Source: Clostridioides difficile
Lineage (GTDB): Bacteria; Bacillota; Clostridia; Peptostreptococcales; Peptostreptococcaceae
Direction of reading: 5' to 3'
DNA length: 64,000 nt
Assembly: GCA_024919175.1 (NCBI GenBank)
Contig: CP103804.1
Coordinates: forward strand, 2,604,001-2,668,000
The notes under the pieces were generated by a model. The model was not told the DNA's origin and made no database searches. It was given only the letters and a program-made list of their open reading frames with translations. Position 1 is the first letter of the stretch, and the number at the start of each line of letters is the position of its first letter. Of this stretch, positions 17,434 to 25,573 are shown one piece after another. Made by a program: the position numbers and the translations under genes.

Positions 17434-18630
17434 CTATTCAATTTTATTCCTATATACACCGATAAATTTAAAGTATGCTGTATTATGTTCTATCATTTCT
17501 AACAAACTACATACTTTTGAATCATATATAGAACATTCAAAATCTATATAAAAGAAATATCTCCAAGAAGCATTTTTCATTGGTCTTGATTCTATTTTTG
17601 TCATATTTATATTATTTTCAGCAAAGTATCCAAGTATTTTATAAAGTTTTCCAGCTTCATGTTCAACAGAAAATACGATACTCATCTTGTTTGACTCTTC
17701 TTCAATGTGTATCTCATTACTAATTACCACGAATCTAGTATAATTGTCTGTCATATCATTTATACATGGACTTATTATTTCTAATCCATAAATTTTTGCG
17801 GCTTTTTTACTAGCAATTGCTGCCTTTGTTTTATCCTGAAGTCTCTTAACAAGTTCAGCACTAGTTGCTGTATTATTAAAAGGTATTAATTTCCACTGAC
17901 TATTTTGTTTTAAAAATTCACTACTTTGACCTATGCCTTGTGGATGCGAATATATTTCTTTAATATCTTCAAGTTTTGTACCCTTTATCCCAATTAAATT
18001 TTGATTTATTTTTATACATTCTTCACCAACTATATAAAATCCATATTTTCCTAAAAGGTCATAGGTTTCAGAAATTGCTCCTGTAGATGAATTTTCTATG
18101 GGTATTATTCCATAATTTATTTCTTTGTTTTGAAGTGCTATGAAGACATCTTCAAATTCTTTAAATTGTTTTTTTGTTATTTCAGTATCAAAAAATTTTG
18201 TTAGTGCTTCTTCTGTGAATGAACCTGATATACCAGGAAACCCTACTAGGAGATTTTTTTTATTAAGCTCACTTTTTAAGGATTTATATTTATATATATT
18301 TAACAAATCAAATTTTTCATTTGATGAATTTAAACTATTTTCATTTTTTTCCTCTACATCATTATCTATTAATCTTTTTTGCAAATTCCTACTAACTTCC
18401 ATTATTGAATTAAAAAATTGTACAGTCTCTTGTGAATATCTTTTATCTTCTAGGTTATCTACTGCTTTACTCAATACTTTTTCTTCTCTATCTTTTTGAA
18501 GTATAGTAGTATTATTTTTCATTTTATGCCTAGCAATTTCGAGAACTATATTCATTCTTTTTTCAAATAATTGGGCAAGTTCCTTATCTATATCATCAAT
18601 TTTATTTCTATATCTCGTTAAATCCTCCAT
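17434..18630 (-). CDS. pheA: Bifunctional chorismate mutase / prephenate dehydratase (P-protein)
   Basis: The 398-residue protein carries an AroQ-type chorismate mutase (1-90; RNKIDDIDKELAQLFEKRM, REEKVL), then a prephenate dehydratase domain (about 125-300; GFPGISGSFTEEAL, PIENSSTGAI, DNYTRFVVIS) and a C-terminal ACT domain (about 312-395; IESRPMKNASWRYFFYIDFE). It makes phenylpyruvate from chorismate, and the ACT motif ESRP predicts allosteric inhibition by phenylalanine. The start is 2 nt past the aroC stop, so the pair is probably translationally coupled. The following mutase-free TyrA would use the prephenate made here. Confidence 0.94.
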   Translation of the reverse strand: MEDLTRYRNKIDDIDKELAQLFEKRMNIVLEIARHKMKNNTTILQKDREEKVLSKAVDNLEDKRYSQETVQFFNSIMEVSRNLQKRLIDNDVEEKNENSLNSSNEKFDLLNIYKYKSLKSELNKKNLLVGFPGISGSFTEEALTKFFDTEITKKQFKEFEDVFIALQNKEINYGIIPIENSSTGAISETYDLLGKYGFYIVGEECIKINQNLIGIKGTKLEDIKEIYSHPQGIGQSSEFLKQNSQWKLIPFNNTATSAELVKRLQDKTKAAIASKKAAKIYGLEIISPCINDMTDNYTRFVVISNEIHIEEESNKMSIVFSVEHEAGKLYKILGYFAENNINMTKIESRPMKNASWRYFFYIDFECSIYDSKVCSLLEMIEHNTAYFKFIGVYRNKIE

Positions 18631-18632
18631 TA

Positions 18633-19712
18633 TTATCGTCCTTTCATCAAATCAAAAATTCCAATAGCTGTTACTGCTTCTATTACAGGTATAGCTCTTT
18701 GAACTATACAAGGGTCATGTCTACCTTTAATAGCTAAAATATCATCTTTTTTATCTTTTATATTAACAGTGTTTTGTTGTTTGCTAATTGATGGAGTTGG
18801 TTTAATTGCTACTTTAAAAATTATTGGCATTCCAGTTGTAATTCCTCCAACAATACCCCCATTATTATTAGTTTTACTTTTTACAGTATCTCCATCGTAG
18901 TACATTTCATCATTACTTTGAGAACCATACATATCTGTAATATCGAATCCTAATCCAAATTCTACACCCTTTATAGATGGAACAGAAAATAGTAAATGTG
19001 ATAGAGTAGATTCAACAGAGTCAAAAAACGGATTTCCAACACCTATATCAATACCTACCACTGCACATTCAATTATTCCTCCAACTGAATCTCCCTGATT
19101 TTTTGCATCTATAATAGTATTTTTTATAGCTTCTTCCTTTGATAAATCAAGTAAAGGTAATTCTAAATTTTGTAAATTTAATAATTCTTTTCTTGAAATG
19201 TCTACATAATTAAAACTCTTATCTTCTATATTCTTGATTTTTTTAATGTGAGCACCTATCTCTATACCTTCTTGTGATAAAATTTGTTTACATATAGCAC
19301 CACAAAATACTAATGGAGCAGTTATTCTTCCTGAAAAATGACCTCCTCCTCTATAGTCATTAAATCCAGAATATTTTATATGACCTGTATAGTCTGCATG
19401 ACCTGGTCTCATCAAGTTTTTAACTTCTCCATAATCTTTTGAACGAGTATCACTATTTCTTATAATTGCACATAATGGAGTTCCTGTAGTTTTTCCAGCA
19501 AAATATCCACTTAAAATTTCTGGTATATCACTTTCATTTCTTGAAGTTGATATAGAACTTTTTCCTGGTGCTCTTCTCTTCATTTCTTTATCAATCTTAT
19601 CAAGGTCTAACTCAATACCAGCAGGAAGACCATCTATATTTATACCTATAGCATTTCCATGAGATTCTCCAAAGATGGATATTTTTAAATTATTTCCCCA
19701 TATTCCACTCAT
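18633..19712 (-). CDS. aroC: Chorismate synthase
   Basis: Converts EPSP to chorismate using reduced FMN, the last common step. Family blocks are SGIWGNNLKISIFGESHG at the start, RRAPGKSSISTSRNESD, MRPGHADYTGHIKYSGFNDYRGGGHFSGR and GITTGMPI. ATG at 19712 is chosen over the in-frame TTG at 19715 because AGGAGG lies 8 nt before it. The gene starts 20 bp inside the 3' end of aroA (23-bp overlap including the stop), which supports coupled translation. Length (359 aa) is normal for the family. Confidence 0.95.
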   Translation of the reverse strand: MSGIWGNNLKISIFGESHGNAIGINIDGLPAGIELDLDKIDKEMKRRAPGKSSISTSRNESDIPEILSGYFAGKTTGTPLCAIIRNSDTRSKDYGEVKNLMRPGHADYTGHIKYSGFNDYRGGGHFSGRITAPLVFCGAICKQILSQEGIEIGAHIKKIKNIEDKSFNYVDISRKELLNLQNLELPLLDLSKEEAIKNTIIDAKNQGDSVGGIIECAVVGIDIGVGNPFFDSVESTLSHLLFSVPSIKGVEFGLGFDITDMYGSQSNDEMYYDGDTVKSKTNNNGGIVGGITTGMPIIFKVAIKPTPSISKQQNTVNIKDKKDDILAIKGRHDPCIVQRAIPVIEAVTAIGIFDLMKGR

Positions 19713-21006
19713 CAATTCTTCCTCCTAACATCTCAAAGTCTTTAAAAAAATGTGGATAAGACTTTGATACACACTCAAAATCTTTCAATATGATTGGTTT
19801 ATCACATCTACAAGAAGCAATTGCAAGTGTCATAGCAATCCTGTGGTCTTTATGACTCCATACCTCTACGCCTCCATTTAGTTTGCTTACTCCTTCAATT
19901 ATCAAACTATCTTCTTTTTCTTCTATATTTGCGCCAAGTTTACTTAACTCGACATTTACTGCATGAAGTCTATCACATTCCTTAATTCTAAGTCTTCCAG
20001 CATTGATTATTGTTGTCTTACCTATACTTAAGGCTGCTACCACAGATAAAACTGGTATTATATCTGGGCACTGAGATGCATCTATCAAAGTACTATTTAA
20101 ACAATTTGCTATTCCTTTGATTTTATTGTCTTCTCTTAAAATTTCCATCCCCATCCTTGATAAAATCTCAATAACTTCACTATCTCCTTGAAGAGAATCT
20201 TCTTTAAGGTCAAGTATATTAACATCTTCTCCAATAGCATCTGCTGATAAATAAAATGCACCTTGAGAATAATCTCCTTCAACTTTATAATCTCTAGCTT
20301 TATAAGTTTGATTTCCTTTTATGATAAATTCTTTATAATTATTATTTATAATTTCTACTCCAAAATCTTTCATAGTTGAGATAGTTAAATCTAAATACCC
20401 TTTAGATTCTAGTTCAGTTGTAATTATTATCTTTGAATCACTATCTAATGTAGGCAATATAAATAATAATCCTGTTATAAATTGAGAACTTATATTTCCT
20501 TTTACTCTAAATTCATCTGGTTTAAGTTTTCCTGATACAATTAAATCCAGTTTATTTTCTTTATAGCTGTATTCTATGCCTTGTCTGTCAAATATCTCAT
20601 AATAAGTATTAAGTGGTCTTTTTCCAAGATTACCTCTTCCTATAAATCTTTTTACTCCATCAAAGGCTAAAGATATTGGTACCAGAAATCTTAAAGTAGA
20701 ACCTGACTCATTGCAATCTATAGTCAATTTAGGTTGATTCAATTGATTCTCTTTATTTAAGATTGCTTCTTTAGAGTAGATTCCTGTAATTTCTAAAATA
20801 TCTTCTTTTTTTTCTATAGTTGCTCCTAAAGATATCATTGCTCTTATAGTAGCTATGATATCATCAGAAAAATCTATATTAGAAATTCTACTTTTTCCAT
20901 CACTTAAAGCTGCACAAATAACTGCTCTATGTGCCATACTTTTTGATGGAGGAATTTTTACATCACCTGATAATTTACTTGGATATATTTTTAAGCTTCC
21001 CATCAT
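19690..21006 (-). CDS. aroA: 5-enolpyruvylshikimate-3-phosphate synthase
   Basis: Joins shikimate-3-phosphate and PEP. The 438-residue protein has the PEP/S3P motifs PPSKSMAHRAV (about 19-29), DCNESGSTLRFL, GDYSQGAFYL, the catalytic Asp region DASQCPDIIPVL, RIKECDRL and SHKDHRIAMTLA. The ATG at 21006 overlaps the aroB stop (ATGA type) and is preceded by CAGGAGG. The 3' end overlaps aroC. It is the third gene of the operon. Confidence 0.95.
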   Translation of the reverse strand: MMGSLKIYPSKLSGDVKIPPSKSMAHRAVICAALSDGKSRISNIDFSDDIIATIRAMISLGATIEKKEDILEITGIYSKEAILNKENQLNQPKLTIDCNESGSTLRFLVPISLAFDGVKRFIGRGNLGKRPLNTYYEIFDRQGIEYSYKENKLDLIVSGKLKPDEFRVKGNISSQFITGLLFILPTLDSDSKIIITTELESKGYLDLTISTMKDFGVEIINNNYKEFIIKGNQTYKARDYKVEGDYSQGAFYLSADAIGEDVNILDLKEDSLQGDSEVIEILSRMGMEILREDNKIKGIANCLNSTLIDASQCPDIIPVLSVVAALSIGKTTIINAGRLRIKECDRLHAVNVELSKLGANIEEKEDSLIIEGVSKLNGGVEVWSHKDHRIAMTLAIASCRCDKPIILKDFECVSKSYPHFFKDFEMLGGRIDEWNMGK

Positions 21007-22067
21007 TTTACCTCCTGAAAAAATTTAGAAGTAGTATCATATATAATACTTTCTCCAATATCCTTTAAAAGTATTATTTTTAGCGTATCACCTAGATTTT
21101 TTTTATCGAGAGATATAGTATCTATTATAGATTTATTATCTCCTAATTCAACCTCATAAGGTAAATCATAATTTATTAAAATTGATTTTATAAGCTCTGA
21201 TGTACCTTGTTTTGTAATCCCTCTTTTTTCACTCTCTAAAGTTATCTTATACATGCCTACACCAACAGCTTCCCCATGGGTATAACCTGTAAAATTATAG
21301 TGTTTTTCAATAGCATGACCTAGTGTATGCCCAAAATTTAAAAGCATTCTATCTCCTAAATCTTTCTCATCTGTTTCAACTACAGTTTTTTTAATAAGGC
21401 AACATTTGTGTATAATGTATTCTATATGTTGCATCACTTCTTCCCTGTTTTTTAAGTTTGCGAGCTTATTAAAAAAAGCTTTATCTTTTATACATCCATA
21501 CTTTATAACCTCTGCCATTCCATCCCTATAAAATTTTTCTGGAAGAGATGATAATACATCTGGGTCAATAAATACTGCTTTAGGCTGATAAAAACTTCCC
21601 ACTAAGTTTTTTCCTCTTTCAAGGTCAACTCCAACTTTGCCACCTACAGAACTGTCCACTTGAGCTAATAGAGATGTTGGAATTTGAATAAAATTTACAC
21701 CTCTTAAAAAAGTTGCTGCTGTAAACCCTCCTAAATCTCCAATTACCCCTCCTCCTAATGTAATAATCAAATCTTTTCTAGTTAACTTAAAATCAAGTAA
21801 ACTTTCATATATTCTAGGTAGAGTGTTAAATGACTTTGTCTCTTCACCAGATTCTAATATTATAGCTTTAGTTTCAAATCCAAATTCGACCAAATTATTT
21901 TTAACTTCATCTAAATATAATTTTGCTATATTTTCATCTGTAACAATAAAAACCTTATTTCCAGAATATATCTTTTTAATTTCTTTACCTATATTTTTTA
22001 ATATACTTTTTTTTATAAATATATTGTAACTATTCTCTTTTAGATTAACTAATAATTTTTCTTCCAC
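21003..22067 (-). CDS. aroB: 3-dehydroquinate synthase
   Basis: Cyclises DAHP to 3-dehydroquinate with NAD and a divalent metal. In the 354-residue protein the NAD motif GGGVIGDLGGFTAATFLRG is near residue 105, PTSLLAQVDSSVGGKVGVD follows, and the metal ligands lie in DGMAEVIKYG, NFGHTLGHAIE and YTHGEAVGVG. The start is GTG at 22067 after GAAGGA; a nearer ATG is out of frame. It lies 21 bp behind aroF and overlaps aroA by 4 bp. Confidence 0.95.
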   Translation of the reverse strand: MEEKLLVNLKENSYNIFIKKSILKNIGKEIKKIYSGNKVFIVTDENIAKLYLDEVKNNLVEFGFETKAIILESGEETKSFNTLPRIYESLLDFKLTRKDLIITLGGGVIGDLGGFTAATFLRGVNFIQIPTSLLAQVDSSVGGKVGVDLERGKNLVGSFYQPKAVFIDPDVLSSLPEKFYRDGMAEVIKYGCIKDKAFFNKLANLKNREEVMQHIEYIIHKCCLIKKTVVETDEKDLGDRMLLNFGHTLGHAIEKHYNFTGYTHGEAVGVGMYKITLESEKRGITKQGTSELIKSILINYDLPYEVELGDNKSIIDTISLDKKNLGDTLKIILLKDIGESIIYDTTSKFFQEVK

Positions 22068-22088
22068 GTTTAACCATCCTTCTATAGA

Positions 22089-23102
22089 TTATATTTCTCT
22101 TCCAACTGCTGATGCGATAGTTTTTAGTTCATTTATTAATCCATCATACTCATCTGGTTTAATTGATTGTTTACCATCACAAAGTGCATGAGCTGGGTCA
22201 TTATGAACTTCTATTATTAAACCATCTGCTCCAACTGCAATTGCTGCTTTAGATAGAGAGTCAACCATCCATGATTTTCCTGCTGCATGACTTGGGTCAA
22301 CTATGACTGGTAAATGGCTAAGTTTTTTTACAGCTAATATTGCACTTAAATCCAAAGTATTTCTAGTATATGTTTCAAAAGTTCTTATACCTCTTTCACA
22401 AAGAACCACATTTTCATTTCCTCCAGCCATTATATATTCAGCTGACATTAACCACTCTTCAATTGTAGCAGATAATCCTCTTTTTAAAAGTATTGTTTTA
22501 CTTGTTTTTCCTAATTCTTTTAATAAATCGAAGTTTTGCATATTTCTTGCTCCAACTTGAATTACATCTACATTTTCTTCAAATACATCTATATCTTGTG
22601 TTGACATTATTTCTGTAACTATAGGAAGACCTGTTTTTTCTTTTGCTTTTTTTAATAAATCTAATCCATCGTATCTTAATCCTTGGAAAGCATATGGAGA
22701 TGTTCTTGGCTTGAATGCTCCTCCTCTTAAAAATCCTGCTCCTGATTTTTTTACATCTTCAGCTATAGAAACTATTTGTTCTTCTGTTTCAACAGAACAA
22801 GGACCAGCTATCATAGTAAGTTTTTTTGACCCAATTTCCATACCATCGACATTTATAATTGAAGGTTCTGGATGAAATTTTCTATTTGCTTTTTTAAAAG
22901 GTTCTACTACATGCATAACTTTTTCAACTACCTTGTTTGCTTCTATTCTTTTAGCATCTATCTTGCTAGTATCTCCAACTAACCCCAAAACAGTTAATTC
23001 TGTTCCATCTATAGGATTCACTTCTACACCTTCTCTACAAATAGCTTCTATTAATTTCTTAACTTCTCTCTTATCTGCTCCTATTTTTAATACTACTATC
23101 AT
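22089..23102 (-). CDS. aroF: 3-deoxy-7-phosphoheptulonate (DAHP) synthase, type I-beta
   Basis: Condenses PEP and erythrose-4-phosphate, the committing step of aromatic synthesis. The 337-residue protein has an N-terminal ferredoxin-like regulatory domain (1-70; MIVVLKIGADKREVKKLIEA), as in Thermotoga-type enzymes where it mediates feedback inhibition. A KDO8P/DAHP barrel follows, with GPCSVETEEQ, RGGAFKPRTSPYAFQG, QVGARNMQN, LLKRG, CERGIRTFE and DPSHAAGKS. The ATG at 23102 follows TTAGGAGG. It is the first enzyme gene behind the leader-peptide attenuator at 23.15-23.45 kb. Confidence 0.95.
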   Translation of the reverse strand: MIVVLKIGADKREVKKLIEAICREGVEVNPIDGTELTVLGLVGDTSKIDAKRIEANKVVEKVMHVVEPFKKANRKFHPEPSIINVDGMEIGSKKLTMIAGPCSVETEEQIVSIAEDVKKSGAGFLRGGAFKPRTSPYAFQGLRYDGLDLLKKAKEKTGLPIVTEIMSTQDIDVFEENVDVIQVGARNMQNFDLLKELGKTSKTILLKRGLSATIEEWLMSAEYIMAGGNENVVLCERGIRTFETYTRNTLDLSAILAVKKLSHLPVIVDPSHAAGKSWMVDSLSKAAIAVGADGLIIEVHNDPAHALCDGKQSIKPDEYDGLINELKTIASAVGREI

Positions 23103-23147
23103 CTTTACTACCTCCTAATGTTATAATTTTATATTTGAGTTTAAAAT

Positions 23148-23176
23148 AAAAAAGAGAACTCATTAATGAGTTCTCT
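23148..23176 (-). terminator. Intrinsic terminator in the aro operon leader (attenuator)
   Basis: Perfect 24-bp palindrome AGAGAACTCATTAATGAGTTCTCT (23153-23176) followed on the minus strand by T5-6, about 45 bp before the aroF start and about 85 nt after the stop of the leader peptide. A terminator here, inside the 5' leader, must be read through for aro expression. Confidence 0.9.
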
Positions 23177-23262
23177 AAAATAATCTATTAAGCATCAAAT
23201 CTTACATGACCATATAAAATAATCATTTTTATAAAATTGACTTATGCCCAAGGTTATTAAAA

Positions 23263-23394
23263 TCAAGGCCTCACCAGAAAGGAATTACATGTATTTTTGT
23301 AAAAGAAATAGCCAGCGCTAAAATAAAAGCCCCAGAACATAAAATAAAAAAAGCTATAAAGTTTTGCCGCTAATTCTTTTAAAATCCCTTTCAT
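23263..23394 (-). CDS. Aromatic-rich leader peptide of the aro operon
   Basis: A 43-codon ORF too short for normal gene calling. It begins MKGILKELAAKL, runs YSFFYFMFWGFYFSAGYFFY (residues 13-32 less the final position shift) and ends NTCNSFLVRP. Nine Phe, five or six Tyr and one Trp make about a third of the residues, and most lie in a 20-codon block. The ATG at 23394 has GGAGG 8 nt upstream, so it should be translated well. It sits between a consensus promoter and an intrinsic terminator ahead of DAHP synthase. Stalling at Phe/Tyr codons when charged tRNA is scarce is the expected regulatory input. A small membrane protein is the alternative reading of its hydrophobic sequence. Confidence 0.8.
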   Translation of the reverse strand: MKGILKELAAKLYSFFYFMFWGFYFSAGYFFYKNTCNSFLVRP

Positions 23395-23440
23395 AGTATT
23401 ATCCTCCATTTTTATAATTTATTACTCTTCTTGTTTAATA

Positions 23441-23468
23441 ATTATAGCAAAGAAAATATAATTGTCAA
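23441..23468 (-). promoter_or_regulatory. aroF: Consensus SigA promoter of the aro operon
   Basis: On the minus strand TTGACA (23468-23463), a 16-nt spacer and TATAAT (23446-23441). Both hexamers match consensus exactly. The predicted start near 23434 gives about 40 nt before the leader-peptide ATG. Strong unregulated initiation fits control by attenuation downstream. Confidence 0.85.
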
Positions 23469-23570
23469 TATTTTCTATAAATATTTTTAATTTAAAATAT
23501 TTTTTTATTTTCTTAAAGTGCTTTTTCTTTTAATACATTTTTCTAAAATCGTTTAAAAATCATCTTATTT

Positions 23571-24527
23571 TTACAGTAATTTTTTTATTTTAAATATTAT
23601 AATTCCAACAAAAACTATACCTAACATCAAAAGTAATGTTGCTGGATATCCATAAAGCCAATTTAGTTCTGGCATATACCTAAAGTTCATTCCATATATT
23701 CCTGTTATAATTGTAAGTGGTGCAGAGATAGCCGTAAGTAAAGTCAATTTTGTAATTAAGTGATTCGTTTTTTCACCCACTCTAGAAGAATAAATATCCA
23801 GTAGTTTATCTGCTAGCTCACGTGTTGATAATGCAAAATTATATAATTTATCAATACCAAAATCTATTCCTTGAAAATTTTCAAGGTTATATTTTTTTAC
23901 ATTAGAGTATTTTAAATATCGTATATTTTCTTTGACTATTCTATCTCCAATATATAAAAGTGGCCTAGTGTTTTTAACTATAATCCTAGTCAATCCTCTT
24001 ACATCACTTATTCTAGAAACATGATTTTTATGAATATTGTCCATCATCTCATCTTCTATTTCAAGGATTAATTCTTCAACTTTTTCTAAAGATTCGAAAC
24101 CATTTTTTATAACTTCTCTAAAAATCAAATAATTTATCTTAAAAAGATTGATGACAGGATTTTTTTCAAGTTGAGAGTTTTTTAAAATGAGATTCTTTAC
24201 AAACTCAAATAGAAAATGCTCTTCATTTACAACAACTAATATAAAATTATCCGATAGATACATATTTACTTCTTCTATAACAGCTTCTCCATTTCTCAAT
24301 TCAAAAGTATTTAGGCTCAAAAAATCATAATTATCAAATAAATCAAGCTTTGTTATTTCATCAAATTTAAGACAATCATTAAATGTTATTTCATCTATAT
24401 CCAAAGTTTCCTTGAGTAATTTTAAATTTTTTGGAGCACTTAATATAAGATATGAATTTTCTGGTATATAAAATCTTGCTCTAAAATCTTCCACAATCTC
24501 TCTTGTATTCAAATTCAGTATATACAT
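23571..24527 (-). CDS. corA: CorA-family divalent metal (Mg2+) transporter
   Basis: A 318-residue protein with a long cytoplasmic N-terminal funnel domain and two C-terminal membrane helices. The selectivity motif GMN is present in GIYGMNFRYMPELNW at the end of the first helix, with the second helix ATLLLMLGIVFVGIIIF at the C terminus. It should move Mg2+ (or Co2+/Ni2+) into the cell as a pentamer. The frame opens at a TTG (24548), but TTTAGGAG lies 7 nt before the ATG at 24527, which is the better start. It is monocistronic and leftward. Confidence 0.9.
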   Translation of the reverse strand: MYILNLNTREIVEDFRARFYIPENSYLILSAPKNLKLLKETLDIDEITFNDCLKFDEITKLDLFDNYDFLSLNTFELRNGEAVIEEVNMYLSDNFILVVVNEEHFLFEFVKNLILKNSQLEKNPVINLFKINYLIFREVIKNGFESLEKVEELILEIEDEMMDNIHKNHVSRISDVRGLTRIIVKNTRPLLYIGDRIVKENIRYLKYSNVKKYNLENFQGIDFGIDKLYNFALSTRELADKLLDIYSSRVGEKTNHLITKLTLLTAISAPLTIITGIYGMNFRYMPELNWLYGYPATLLLMLGIVFVGIIIFKIKKLL

Positions 24528-24750
24528 AAATCTACTCCTAAACTTCAATTTACATTTTAAAAATTATATATATTTATTACTGTAATTATTTTTCACTATT
24601 TCAGTAATTATTATTTAATATTTATTTATATTAAATTTATTAAAAAATAAATATTAAATCTTTTATTTTTTAGCTTAGACTTTTCTTACAAATTATACCA
24701 TACTTTTATTTTAAAATGTGTTTAATATTATCAATGCTAAAAAAGTACTA

Positions 24751-24801
24751 AAAAATGAAATGCATATGCTTAAATTAATAATAGCATACACACTTCATTT
24801 T
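24751..24801 (-). terminator. Intrinsic terminator after kdpE
   Basis: Imperfect stem AAAATGAAATGCATATGCT / AGCATACACACTTCATTTT (24753-24801) with a run of T on the minus strand, 40 bp past the response-regulator stop. Confidence 0.7.
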
Positions 24802-24840
24802 AACTTAATCTAAATTATACAATTGTAGCATCCATTTTGC

Positions 24841-25539
24841 TTATTCATCATTTAGTCTATATCCAACTCCAACTTCTGTAATTATATACCTAGGGTCAGC
24901 AGGTTGCTTCTCTATTTTTCGTCTTAATGTTGCCATAAAAACCCTTAAGGACTTAGTTTCATTTCCTATAATACTACCCCATATTTCTTTTATTATAAAA
25001 TTATGAGTAAGTACTTTTCCATGATGTTTTGCAAGTAATGAAAGAATATTATATTCAATTGGTGTCAAATGTACTTCGTTATTATCAACAATAACTTTTC
25101 TTTTATCAAAATCAATCAGTAACTTATCTACTTCAAACATAGACCTAATCTCTTCTTTTTGCTGTAATTCTACTTGTGAGTGTCTAAATGCTACTCTGAC
25201 TCTGGCTAATAACTCTACTATAGAAAATGGTTTTGTTAAATAATCATCTGCACCTGCGTCAAACACTTCTACCTTTTCTCTATCTTGTTCTCTAGCTGAA
25301 ACTACAATTATTGGTATATTCGAAAACTGCCTAATAGCTTTTATTACCTCTATTCCATCCATATCTTCTAATCCTAAATCCAAGAGAACGACATCTGGAG
25401 AATATGAGACAGCAATTGATATTCCTTCTTTACCAGTTATAGCCTCTTTAACATCATAATCTTGTGTTGCAAGTGCAGTAGATATAAATTTTCTTATTGT
25501 TTTATCATCCTCTACTAACAATATAAGTTTTTTACTCAT
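24841..25539 (-). CDS. kdpE: KdpE-like response regulator
   Basis: A 232-residue OmpR-family regulator. The receiver domain (1-120) has the acidic pair ED10-D11-D12 region in LVEDDKTI, phospho-acceptor Asp54 in VVLLDLGLEDMDG, and the Lys in YLTKPFSI. The winged-helix domain (about 130-230) ends with YIITEVGVGYRL. The frame opens upstream, but the ATG at 25539 is the one placed 5 nt after GGAGG. It follows the KdpD-like kinase by about 35 bp and is its evident partner. No kdpFABC genes lie within this window, so its target could be at a distance. Confidence 0.88.
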   Translation of the reverse strand: MSKKLILLVEDDKTIRKFISTALATQDYDVKEAITGKEGISIAVSYSPDVVLLDLGLEDMDGIEVIKAIRQFSNIPIIVVSAREQDREKVEVFDAGADDYLTKPFSIVELLARVRVAFRHSQVELQQKEEIRSMFEVDKLLIDFDKRKVIVDNNEVHLTPIEYNILSLLAKHHGKVLTHNFIIKEIWGSIIGNETKSLRVFMATLRRKIEKQPADPRYIITEVGVGYRLNDE

Positions 25540-25573
25540 TTCTTCCTCCAAAACTATATTTCAAAATTTCATA

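Noticed and set aside
18140..18499. 119-codon frame antisense to pheA
   Set aside because: Shadow frame; the pheA domain structure accounts for the region.
23148..23440. T-box riboswitch as the controller of the aro operon
   Set aside because: No T-box GGGTGGNACCGCG-like sequence or specifier-loop layout is visible; the leader ORF and single terminator explain the region better.
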